Below, one piece after another: positions 18,226 through 29,300 of a DNA stretch of 64,000 bases. Source of the DNA: Paroedura picta (lineage: Eukaryota; Chordata; Lepidosauria; Squamata; Gekkonidae); the NCBI RefSeq assembly GCF_049243985.1, contig NC_135377.1, positions 60,274,145 to 60,338,144 on the forward strand. Direction: 5' to 3'. How positions within the stretch are numbered: the first letter of the stretch is position 1; each line of letters begins with the position of its first letter. A program made the translations under genes and the position numbers. The notes under the pieces were generated by a model. The model saw only the letters and a program-made list of their open reading frames with translations, was not told where the DNA came from and did no database searches.

Positions 18226-18897
18226 GAACAAACTGTATAGGAAAAGGGAGAGATAGAAGCCTGTCTGTCTGCTCTAGTTGGAGAGAAGAAGAGAATAACA
18301 AGAAAAAAGAAACCCTCAGAAGAACAGGGAAAACCTGAATGATACAGTCAGAGGCAAGAATGGAAACTATTTGAAATAGGAGGAGGTTCCTAGCTTTGCT
18401 GTTCTAGCTAGCTGTCCCCTTTATAGCCCCTGCAGGATGTTCCAGTCGGTTCTTTGTATATATGCACCATAGAGCTTGCATATTCCAACAGAACTACCAG
18501 CACCTGCCTCAGAATGGCCAGGATAATAGAAATTATACAAACCCATTTTGGTTTCATTTCTCACCTGGTTTTGGTACTGAGAAAGCCTTGGTCCACCAAG
18601 TGGATCACTTTTGCTCAGAAACGGACAGCTCTGTGACACCATGGGTGATGTTATCTATAGTATCCTGATGCAAAGGTACAGGGGAATACTCCTCTGCAGT
18701 GGTGCTTCTAGAAGAACAGTCACCAGACGGTGGTGCTTGAAGTGGAGCATATTCTTGGTATCTTCTGTGTTGAGGGAGAAGACCTATCAGTCCAGCTGAA
18801 GGGAACAGTGGTAGAAATACAGCACCAATAAAAATCATGGGTAGAAATCATGTGTGCATGCTGTCCTCTCTGTGTGGATTCAGCCAAGAGTCTCTGG

Positions 18898-19130
18898 AAC
18901 AGGCTTTCTTAACCAGGGTTTTGTGAAACCCTGGGGTTCCTTGATGACCCAGGAAGTGTTTCCCAAACAGATGGCAGTTAATTCATTTTTAATATAATTT
19001 ATAAATCTGTTAAACATTTATTGGGTGAAATGCCCATATACAGTCCTGTTGACCTGCTCCCCCCAATGGCCAACAATGTGCCTAGGGGTGGGTGGGGAGG
19101 GGTCCTAGGTGCTATGCTGAACCGGCCCTG
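18898..19130 (+). mobile_element. hAT-type transposon (CAGSNTTTCTCAAC family), truncated copy 2
   Basis: Begins 'caggctttcttaaccagggt' and continues with 'gaaaccctggggttccttg', matching 24930. The 3' part is lost or replaced. Confidence 0.65.
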
Positions 19131-19144
19131 TGCTACTGTCTGTA

Positions 19145-19312
19145 CTGATCCAGAGGTCTTTCCCTTCACACTGAGTGATAATAGGATTCCTGCTTTGATC
19201 CCCGGCATCTCCAGGTAAAGGATCTGGCAGAAGGTGCTGTAAAAGATCTCTGCCTGACACCCTGGAGAGAGCTGCTGCCCATCTGATGGACCAAGGCAGC
19301 TTCATATGTTCA
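19145..19312 (+). mobile_element. tRNA-derived SINE, third family, partial
   Basis: 'tttgatccccggcatctcc' (B box), 'ggatctggcagaaggtgctg', 'agatctctgcctgacaccct' and the end 'gcagcttcatatgttcatg' mark a common squamate tRNA SINE lacking part of its head. Confidence 0.65.
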
Positions 19313-19369
19313 TGACTGATTGTGCTGATTCCATTATGAATTGTTGATATTGTTTATGAAGCCCTGACT

Positions 19370-19795
19370 AGCCTGAGCTAAACAGGGTTGGCCATGGGTT
19401 AGTACTTGAATGGAACACCATCAAGAAAGACGACAGTTGTTATTATAATTATTTATTTAATTTATATTCCACAGTGCTCAGCATCCTGTCTCGCAACAGA
19501 TTAGATTGAAATCCCAATACCCCCCCCCAATAAAACATACAGTCAGTATCCCATAAAACTGCAATCAACCCCTAAAATGGCGATAGTCCAATCCCAAAAT
19601 CCTTAACTGTAATCTGGCGTCAAGGGGATCCCCAAGTGCCGACTCAGTACACACAGCGATGGTCTGCTGGTGGAGACTCTACTGGCCTCTAGTTGCATTG
19701 CAGAAGAACGCAATGGCAAACCAGCTCCTCTTATGTCTTGCCCCGAAAACCCTGATGGTGATCGCAAGTCAGGTGCCACTTTATGGCACTTTTAT
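19370..19795 (+). mobile_element. 5S-rRNA-derived SINE split by other repeat sequence
   Basis: 19370-19425 ('ctgagctaaacagggttggc') matches the 5S-like head. 19700-19795 ('gcaatggcaaaccagctcct', 'gtcttgccccgaaaaccctg') matches the 3' half. The sequence between looks like a LINE 3' fragment, so this is probably a nested insertion. Confidence 0.5.
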
Positions 19796-19856
19796 TATTA
19801 TTATCATTATTATCATTATCATTATTATTATTATCGTTGTCGTTGTTGTTATACTG
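19789..19856 (+). repeat. (ATT/ATC)n microsatellite
   Basis: Run of ATT, ATC and GTT triplets directly after the SINE tail. Confidence 0.9.
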
Positions 19857-19869
19857 TTATAGCAAGGTA

Positions 19870-21600
19870 TTAGAGATTCTCAGGATTTTAACAGAAGCCT
19901 TCTGGATCTATACAAGCATAAATGAAAACGTGCCCAAGCAGTTGCAAAACAAAAAAGAAGTCCTGAGCACTTTCAGTTCCCATTCCGTTCCAACAATGGA
20001 ATCTAAACTGAAATGGACATGAGTACTTTTATTTGCAAAATGCTTAGCAAACATGTAAGTATTATTTTTAAATGCAAAGGAAGAAGGATAAAAAAGCCCC
20101 TCGTCCTCCTGTAATAACAGCAACAATGGAGTGAGAAAACTGTCCAATTGTGCCACCTCCCAGTTAAGTGGCAATCTGGTTGACATGGCCTCCTCTGCTC
20201 ATCCAGAAACTACATCAATGTGTACTCCCTGGAGTTATCCAGATACAAAGATTTCCTGGTGGGACATGTAAGCTTTGTATGGGTCCTACAATCCATGGGA
20301 ATAGAAGGAACTCAGGTATTCTACTCTAGTGGCATTTAGATAGGAAACCATTTCCACTGCAGTCAAGACTATCCAACAAAAGCAAGGGTGAGGATGTTAT
20401 TAAACTAGTTCTCCAATTTGCTTGCAGTAGCCTTCTGGATGACCCAATTGGCTACCAAAGTAGACCAACGGTCAATACAGCAGAGCTCCTAATAGTTCCA
20501 TCTATATCCTCTCTCCTGCTCGGGTTGTGAGCCTCTATAGACTCCATTTTTTTGCCGCTTCTTGGAAGGACTTGCTGCTAGTGTCCATGCGTAGAATGGA
20601 AGTGTGCCATGATTCCCTTTGTAAGCAAACTGAAAGGAACAATAGGATGGTGAAGCAAGGTCATTTAGTACTGAGGATTCCTCCATAATTTTCATCCATA
20701 GGTACAATGGACCTCCTGGTTGTGTTTCTTGTCCCCAATTCTCTTGGTCTGCTGTTTACTTGCCTGGGCTTGACACTGATGACGTTGTAGCTCAGTTTCC
20801 ATCTCTTCCTGTCAATGTACCACACTTGCCCCTTTGTAGGTCCTGCACTGTAGTTTAGGGGTTGAAAGTGGGTCCAAGATCCAGGGAGTTAAAGGGACCT
20901 CTCTGGTTCACACATTCTTACCTCTGGTCAGATTATATTTCTCTATTTTTCACCCTATGTCCAAGCAGTTGCCTTATCTCCTCTTGTTTTCTTTGATCAG
21001 GAAAATTAGTGCTTATGTGTTTTATGGATTTTATAGTTGATGATCGTTACTAAATAGATTAACCAAGCTGTTTAGCAAGCAATTGTTGAATAAGAGTTAT
21101 TTGTCTAGCTGAGATAGTTTTAATGTAATGTAAGGAGGTATAGTTATTTCAGCCGCTCTTGCAGAAAATGATTGGATTATGCTTTATGTTTGCCGTGTGA
21201 GGAATGGAAGAATTCTCATTTTTAAATGGTTCCCAACAGCCCATGAACAACATTGTCCTGAGCTCCTGGCCAGCTAGATCATTTAGATCATGTTTTGGGG
21301 AAGAAATCAAAGTTTCTATTGAGTTGCTCCTTGGGTTGCTTTCTTCTATGAAGGATGCATGAAGAAGACCCTTCTGTTAAGTTGCATGGAGTCACTGCAA
21401 AGGGTGAACCCTTTGACTCACTTGCCCTGAAAGGTTTGGTGGTTTGCTCTTCCAATGGCAAACAATGCTTCTTGACATGGCTGAATCTCATTGGCTGTTG
21501 GAGGCAAGGGGTGATTTCAGAAACACACTGATGCAAATAAAGCTTCCACAACATTCTAAGCAAATGAACAAGGAACTGCTGCCAGACCACGTGGTTGCAT
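19870..21600. other. intergenic, nothing confidently recognised
   Basis: No exon-like or repeat-family signal that I can name. Short minus-strand frames around 20200-20700 look like decayed transposon coding sequence but could not be assigned. Confidence 0.35.
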
Positions 21601-22700
21601 CACATGGGAGTGACATCATCACGGCAACGCCCCCTGGTGGTGACGTCACCCCACAAAATCACGCGGGAGTTTCTACTTTAGTTTTTGGAGAGAGGTGCCA
21701 AGCCAAGAAGGGGGGAGGGGCGGGGAGTGGCCCTGGAGGTGACAGGTGAGCAACTGGTGGGGAGAAAGAAAACTCTTAGGAACTCCTAGAGCGCCTCCAA
21801 GGAGCTGCACTCTCCACACCATCCTTTCCAAGGGAGTTGGTGCTGATGGAGGGAGCCAATGGGAGCGCAGGTCCAAGCGTCTCCTAATTGGTCCACTGCC
21901 TGATATGCAAATGAGGGGGAACGTCACTTCCTGGGACAATTCGAGCGCCATTTTCTCTTTCTGGCTCTGGAAGGAGGGAGGAGCAGGCGGAGGTGGGTGG
22001 GCGAGGGCGAAGGCGAGGAGCACCAGCAGGGCTCCAGTGCTGGGCGTGAGGGGAAGCCGTGCCTTTGGCGCAGGGCAGGGCGGGCCGGGCGCCCCTGGGC
22101 AGCAGTGATGCTGGGGCTCCGGTGCAGCTGGCCCCTTGAGCGCGGGCTCTAGCTCCAGAGGAGGAGGAGGAGGAGGCGGCGCAGCCGGGCGGGGCTCCTG
22201 CGCAGTGAGTGGCCGGCCGACAGACTCCGCGGCGCAGGGGAGGGGGCGGCTGCAACGCGCCTGCGCGCCGGAGGGAGGCGCCAGCCCAGAAGCCGCGGGC
22301 AGGCAGCGCGCTCCCCCTGCAGGCCGGACAGGTAGGTGCAACCAGCGGAGGAACTCTTCCCCGGCGCGCGCTCTGCGCTGCTCTAGCTAAGCCTGGCGCG
22401 CCTCCCGGCAGGATCGCTGCCACCGCCGGCGCATCTGGGCTCCCCCCCCCAACCCCTGCCGCCGCCGTGCGCGCGCTGGGCACTCCTCCGGGCGGTCGGG
22501 CGGGCGCCGCTGCATTCGCGTGGGCGCCCTTTGGCAGAGGGGGCTTGGGGTGCCGGGAAGGCATTGGTTGCGCGGGCCGCCGGGCATCTGGCATTGCCTC
22601 CCGCGCGTGGGCCGAGCTGCTGTCCGGGGCGGAACTCCCGGGACGCTCCTGGGCGGGGAGATGTCACCCTTCGGGCTAGACCGCTGCCGACATTGCGCGG
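21600..22700 (+). promoter_or_regulatory. ADNP2: CpG island and bidirectional-looking promoter of ADNP2
   Basis: A CRE palindrome TGACGTCA lies at 21641-21648, a CCAAT box at 21856-21860 and an opposed ATTGG at 21887-21891. Dense CpG follows from about 21950 to 22700. This is the only CpG island upstream of the ADNP2 coding exons and is 4 kb from the first of them. Confidence 0.75.
21950..22331 (+). other. ADNP2: probable ADNP2 5' untranslated exon
   Basis: ADNP2 translation starts in an exon with only 12 untranslated bases, so a leader exon is required. A donor GGACAG/GTAGGT lies at 22331/22332 inside the CpG island. The transcription start is not known; the left border is nominal. Confidence 0.5.
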
Positions 22701-22789
22701 GGGCTGGCGGAAGGAGAACCGGGTGGCGGGACTTCCCAGGGCGAATGAGCGGAACGAGGGATGCCCTGCAGCGAGTCGCTGGGCCCGCT

Positions 22790-22975
22790 GGAGGTGAAGT
22801 TGGCTGATTTGGGGCAACTTCAGGGAGGGAAGCCAGCCTCCCGGAGGGACCTGCGGGCCTCCCGGAATTGCAGCCCCTCTCCAGATGGAGAGAGGGGCCC
22901 ATGGCATTCTGCCCTACTGAGGTCCTCGTCCTCCCCAGGCTCCATCCCTAAATCTCCCAACAGTGTGCCAATGCT
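22790..22975 (-). repeat. AGGGTTRCCA-family repeat, reversed copy
   Basis: 'cagcccctctccagatggag' and 'caggctccatccctaaatct' are the complement of the family phrases at 2956 and 62972. Confidence 0.4.
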
Positions 22976-22999
22976 GCCCCCCCCCCCCGCCCACTCGAC

Positions 23000-24370
23000 T
23001 GTCACAGGAATGTGAGCCTTGTGCTTTCCAGGAGATGTGACAGAGTGCTTTGCAGTCTCCCACGCTGCGATTGAATGGATCAGAAACTTAGATATGATTA
23101 TTTAGGCGGATTGCCCAATCTCTCTGCTTAACCGTTGCACCTACTTGGCTACCTATTATATATTATTGTAATTATTATTTATGCTTCCCGAGGGGCAGTA
23201 TATAAATTGCATGAATAGATACAATAAATAGTAATAATATCCTCCCCAACTCTTGCCTGCCAACCCCTGCCAATGGCCCAGCAGCACTACTTCCATATTT
23301 GCATTGCCCAAGCTCATGTTTTTAAGGTTTTAACTGGGTTGATGCCTCCCATCCTGGTTCTTGCTTAATGCACTATGAAACTGATCCTGTTATAGATGCA
23401 GTATGATGGCAAATGCCAAGAATCTTCAGGATACCTTTTGGAAAACCCAACATGGTGAGAATCAGACACAATGCTGTTTCTCTTAGTTCAAACACACCAT
23501 AGGCCTTTGATTTTGGAAACTTTGTTTCCCAAGAAATCAGCCATCTTTTTCTAGGTATGCATGCATATCATACCTTTTATCGGGACTGGCCAAAGTAGCA
23601 CAAAGCAGCGTGATAACATTTCAAGAACTCTTTCCCATGCTGGATATTTCTTTCTCTTTTTAATTTTTTTGTTACTTTTGAGGGGATGAAAAAAATAGCT
23701 TCAGGCCCCTTAAGACATCTTCTGTAGATTGCCGGGAATTAGGTTGCATTTCTGGCTTCCGTGGAAATAAAGAGAATGGCAGCCCTGAGTGGAAAATGTA
23801 TTTTTTAAAATTAATTGGACAATTGCCTTTCTTATACCACAAAGTCTTGGGAAGTGGTGATACCCAGACTTGGAATGCTGATGGCCACTCCTTCGTAATG
23901 TGTGAGGCCTGTAATTTCACACCATTCACTCAGGATGCTGTGCAGTCAGAATGCCGGTCACAAGACTTCAGTCAATGTATTCAATAGTCCTGTAGCATGT
24001 CAACGGAGGCTACATTTGTTTATTTGTTTGAGGGTCTCACAGCGACCTAAAACATTGCATTCAGACCAGATGGATTCTAGGTAGAATCAGTGTGTCAGAA
24101 ATGCATACTTTTTTCATCTGAAAAGACCAATGCTGGCTTGGCTGCTGCCACAGATTTCCATTCCAAGCAGATTTTGTCAACATACCTTGTTGGTCAGACC
24201 CACCAGGAGTACTGTGTGCAGTTCTGGAGGCCTCACTTCAAAAAGGACGTTGTCTCTGCAATCCTTTATTGTAATAATACAAAATAAAAAGCCACCACCA
24301 ATACAGTGGCATTCTTGACTTCATGCAATATTTGATCATGACTGACCAGGTGCTTGATAATATCTTACCA
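23000..24370. other. ADNP2 intron 1, little recognised
   Basis: A LINE 3'-end-like phrase 'cccgaggggcagtatataaa' occurs near 23190. Remainder unassigned. Confidence 0.4.
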
Positions 24371-24375
24371 TATTG

Positions 24376-24645
24376 AGAGCCAGTGTGGTGTAGTGGCTAA
24401 GAGCAGCGACCTCTAATATGGAGAACCAGGTTTGATTCCCCTCTCCTCCACCTACAGCCAGTTGGTTGGCCTTGGGCCATGTTCTGCTCTTGCATAGCAG
24501 ATCTCCCAGAGCTCTCTCAGCCTCACCTACCTCAGCAGATGTCTGTTGTGGGGAAAGGAAGGGTAGGCAACTGTAAGCCACTTTATTACTCCTTCGGGCA
24601 GTGAAATGTGAGGTACAAAAACCAGCTCTTCTTTTTCACCTTCAC
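24376..24645 (+). mobile_element. tRNA-derived SINE (family B), near full length
   Basis: Starts 'gagccagtgtggtgtagtgg' (A box), then 'accaggtttgattcccctct' (B box), 'ttggccttgggccatgttct', 'gtctgttgtggggaaagg' and the tail 'aaaccagctcttcttttt'. Confidence 0.92.
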
Positions 24646-24929
24646 CACCTCCTCCTCCCCTTCCTCCTCCTCCCACTTCCATTGCCTTAGCCCCACCATA
24701 CTTAACTTCTTTAAAAGCATACTCCTTTATGTTGCTTTTAATTCAAACATGACATGTCGATTTGTTTCAAGAACCAAGAAGAGAATTGAAGGACCTGGAG
24801 TTTGAGCTAATATTTTGAAGTGCACGGTTCCCAATGGCTTGGCAAATTGGAAAGAGGTAGTTGTCACGGAACACACCCTGGGCTGTTCTCTAAAAACAAT
24901 GTGTCTTTGGGGACTGTATGACCATGGAA

Positions 24930-25261
24930 CAGGCTTTCTCAACCAGGTTCACATGAAACCCTGGGGTTTCTTGATGGCCCTGGAAGGGTTATCTGAAAGG
25001 GTGGGAGTTAATTTTTTTTACACTACTTAAATTTGTTATTTTCAGGTGATACAGCCATATATGCTCATGTTGACCCACCTCACCTCCCAAAATGGCCAGT
25101 GAGGGGCCTGGAGGGGGTGGGAAGGGGAGGGGTCCTGGATAGGCATGTACCCAGCTATGCTTCCCAACCATATTTTGCACGATTGCGCCACTTCTGGGGC
25201 TTCTCAAAGACTTTAGAATGTTTCAGGGGTTTCTCAATGGTAAAAAAGTTGAGAAAGGCTG
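24930..25261 (+). mobile_element. complete hAT-type non-autonomous transposon (CAGGCTTTCTCAACC family)
   Basis: Ends CAGGCTTTCTCAACC and GTTGAGAAAGGCTG are inverted repeats. The flanks CCATGGAA (24922-24929) and CCATAGAA (25262-25269) form an 8-bp target duplication with one difference. No transposase frame is present. Confidence 0.9.
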
Positions 25262-25269
25262 CCATAGAA

Positions 25270-26188
25270 TCGTGACTGGGAGACAATTTGGAAGTATGCA
25301 TGAAAAGTTTTGGGAATATATATGTAATAGTTTGCCAAAGATAGGGTGTGTGTGAGTGAATGCATCTCACACACATACACAAATGTTGTGTATGTTTTTT
25401 CAAGTAGTTTATTGGATCGTAAGGTTATGTATACCTTTTGTGAAGGGCATGGGCTAGAGAGAGGCTGTTGTTGCCTCCCTGTAACTTTACAGATTGATTC
25501 AGTGGTATCACACAGCATGTAGATGCATTTCCCCCCAGGATGTAGCCCTTCTCTTTTTAACGAAACATCTTACTTGTCCTTGTGCCATGATGGTTCTTGG
25601 CTATATGGTTAACGTAAGCCAAGCCAAAGAGAAGTCATTTATCTGAAGTTCACCAATTGCATTTGGAAATATCTCATTATAGATCATAAAGTGTGAGTTA
25701 ACAAAACTGTATTCTGAGCATAAGCATAATGCTCCAACTGCTGCCTTTCAAGCAAAATGTATGCAGTTCTTTGCAGCTAGTTTGTGGGGTTTTCCACTTA
25801 CTGAATAACTTCAGATTTGAGTTTCCTTGCTAATGCAAGAAACTGAAGTATGGCATACCCTTTAATGGCACTATAATGGTGCTGATGATGTAGGGATAGA
25901 GTTCTATTTCTTTTAAATACTCAAATCTTGAATATTGTAGCACCCTGCTATCATAATTTATATTATGATGCATGTAAACAGAATGCAAATCTATGATAGA
26001 TGTAATCTGCTCTATCAAGTATGCATCAGTCATGAAGTTAATCCAAGTAAAAAAGCATTTACTAAAATATGCTCTAATAAAAGTGAAGTTGATCTAAATT
26101 TTAAAGATGCACAGCAGCGTCTTATGAAAGATGCATTAACAGTTTTGTGGATTCTACTTACATGGTTCTGTCATCTTCTGTCTTTCAG
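25270..26188. other. ADNP2 intron, nothing recognised
   Basis: AT-rich sequence with a short CA-rich stretch near 25365-25385. Confidence 0.4.
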
Positions 26189-26308
26189 GAAAAGTTCAAC
26201 ATGTTTCAAATTCCTGTTCAAAACCTTGATAATGTAAGGAAGGCCAGGAAGAAAGTGAAAGGCATTCTCGTGGATATTGGGCTTGATACCTGCCAGGAAT
26301 TACTACAG
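26189..26308 (+). CDS. ADNP2: ADNP2 first coding exon
   Basis: Acceptor TCTTTCAG ends at 26188; ATG at 26201; 36 codons ending TCQELLQ; donor GTAATG. The N-terminal segment is shared with ADNP. Confidence 0.95.
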
Positions 26309-29300
26309 GTAATGAATATACAAAATCATGAGACCTGTAAGCATTTTGTTTATTTATTCAGTTATATGCTGGAGAAATTATGGCAGCATAGGTTTCACAC
26401 CAAGAGAGCATTAATAGTTTCTTACTGGAATTATGCTTAGAATACACATTGGTCATGCCTGGAAATTTAGAAAGCAATTGCATTAGTATCAAAGTTGGTG
26501 CAAAACCCAGGATTATATATTTCTTGTATGCCATATGTGTAATATAGCCAGGAAATCCTAAGATTGGCTGGCAGGCAGGAGACATTCGGAAGTGGTTTGC
26601 CGTTGCTTGCCCTTCTGTCACGACTCCGGTATTCCTTGGGAGGTCTCCTTTCAAATACTGGGTCAACCCTGCTTAACTTCCAAGTTCTGAAAGGTTTGAA
26701 CTTGTCTAGATTAGCAGGTTAGCAGCAAATAAATAGCTGAGTGGCCAGATACTGCTCACATGTCACCTGCTCTTCCCACCGCCACTCAGCTGGGCAGCAG
26801 GGGAAAAATGGGGTGAGTGGGTGGAGAATGGCATCATCCCAATGCCATTATGTCACTTCCAGCATGACCTGCAGATGATGTCATTGCCTTGGGAGATGCT
26901 CTAGCATTGGCCCAGAACTGTGTGATTAAACCCTAGAATTTCTAGCGCTGTGATGATGTCACAGTGTTGCTCGCAAAGGCAGGGACCCTCCATAGACATT
27001 GAGTCTACTGCTGGTTGCCAGACTCCAGTGTTGGCAACATCCAACGTCCTCCCGCCCTAGGCCAGCTCCCTGGTACACCGATGAGTTGCGTTATAAGCAG
27101 TGGGAGCTGAGACAGCTAGAGCAAGGTTGGAGGGTGACTCGTGATGAAGCCTCAAGAACATCTTAGAGGACGCTTACAGGAACCTATGAGATGGCAGTGA
27201 AGGTGGCTAAATGTGAGTTCTGTGCCACCTCCGGTGTGTCTGATAGCTCTTGCCCGGCCCAGTTGTGTAGGGTTATTTGGTCCTCCTATATCCTGTAGGA
27301 AAGGCATGCAAATAGTAGTCAGTTGGAGATCAGCTTTGAGGCTTTTGCAAGCTATTTTAATGTTATTATTTATTTTTTATATTTGTTTATATTATTATGT
27401 AATGACTGTTTTTAGATTCATGTTGTACACTGCCCCAAGATGGCTAGTTCTGAGAGGGGCAGTATAGAAGTTGAATAAATAAATAAAATAAGTGCATGTA
27501 ATTTCGTTCTGAAACACAATTGAAAAGATTTGCCAGATACAATATTAACTGGACTTCAGGTTAAAGAAGATAAACATCTATCACATGTTATCCACACCAT
27601 TTCCCAAGAAACTCAGGACATGGGCCAGCCCTCCCCTCCTCCATTTTATCCTCACAGCTCCATGTGACTTAGGTTTGACCAGGAGTGAGTGATAGGCCCA
27701 AGGTCACCCAAGGTTCTAGTCTGATGCTTTAATAACTATGCCATGTTATCTGTCTTAGTTTTAATGTAAATATATAAAAGAACGCATCCTTCTATTCTTA
27801 CCAATATATGTTTTCTCATAGACGCTGAAAAACTTTGACCCCGGAGAAAAATATTTCTGCAACACTTCATGGAGTGATGTTTCTCTGTGGGAATCGGTGG
27901 CTAAACGAAAAGTACGTATGTCTGCCTTTGTTTTTAGAAAATGATATCTAGAATCCAAAGCATTATTTACATAACCCATAGGCTTGTGGGAGCCCAGAGT
28001 GGATATTTTTAAAGCTCTTTTGCTTTGAAGAGCCATTCCTGTGCCATATCATAGACTGCTTTTCACTGCCCAAAGGAGTCTCAAAGCAGCTTACAATCGC
28101 CTTCCCTTCCTCTCCCCACAACAGACACCTTGTGAGGTAGGTGAGTGAGAGAACTGTGGTCACCTATCAGGCCTCATGTGTCTCAGTGGCTTACAATCAC
28201 CTTCCCTTCCTTCCCCCTCAACAGACATCCTGTGAGGCTGAGAGAGCTCTGACAAGACTGCTTGGTTAGAACAGAACTATCAGGGCTGTGATGAGCCCAA
28301 GGTCACTCATCTGCCTGCATGTGGGAGTGTGGGGAATCAAACCCGGCTCGCCAGATTAAAAGTCGGCGCTCCTAACCACTACACCAAACTGACTACTTCT
28401 GTTCAAAAAGCTTGTTGCTGTACTTTTCTTTGGGAATGGGTGGGATCTAAAGTCCTCTTGTACACACAAAGCCATTGGTGTGGTTCTTTAGAGTCTGTTT
28501 GTCTCTTTATGTGTGTAAGAGTAGAATTGTCTTTTCAAGAGAGTACTATAAATAGTGGGATTAGGAGTCTAGAGAGGAAGACGACAACACTTTATTGTGG
28601 CTTCACAGAATAAGGAGGCTCCCTCTTGACACTAATTGGCATTTCCTGGAATCATAATTTTCCCACCAGTTCTCTGTTAATTAGAATGCAATGTAAAGTA
28701 ATTGAGTCCTTAGGTACTTATATAGCATTCTGAACTTGAAGGCTGCACAAGAGCTTTCTGGACATTACCATATGTTGTCATTGATTCAGGAGTGTAGCCA
28801 TGTTGATCTGAAGCAGCAGAACAAAGTTTGAGTCCTTTAAGACCAACAAAGTTTTATTCAAGATATAAGCTCCTGTTTAATGCATACTTCATTTGGGCAG
28901 TATTCAAATATATATATATTGTACATAATTTATCCTTTTTATGTTCCTGGAATTAGCGGCAACCCAAATATTGATATTCTAATCATTTTACTACAACTAG
29001 GTAACGTAGTTGCTTATTTCCATATGCTTTGCAATCTTACACAAGAATTCAATTGATAAAATGTTAGGATGCTTCTGTTACCTAATTTGGAGATTTTGGG
29101 CCCAAAATTCTTCCTGGCCCCTGGGATATTCGGTTTTTCCTGCTACCTTTTGGGCTTATGTCTGTGATTTGCAGTGGAATATCATGGACCCTATTCAGTC
29201 CTTGAATAGCAGCAAGCTGTTCCTAAACCGTTGTTCTCTGTCTTTGTTCCACTCCCTGCCTTTTTACCTGTAGCTTCCTCCAAGACCCAGGTGATCAGAG

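Noticed and set aside
21673-22907. Long frames on both strands (up to 236 codons)
   Set aside because: CpG-island shadows around the ADNP2 promoter; low-complexity Ala/Pro/Gly/Arg translations.
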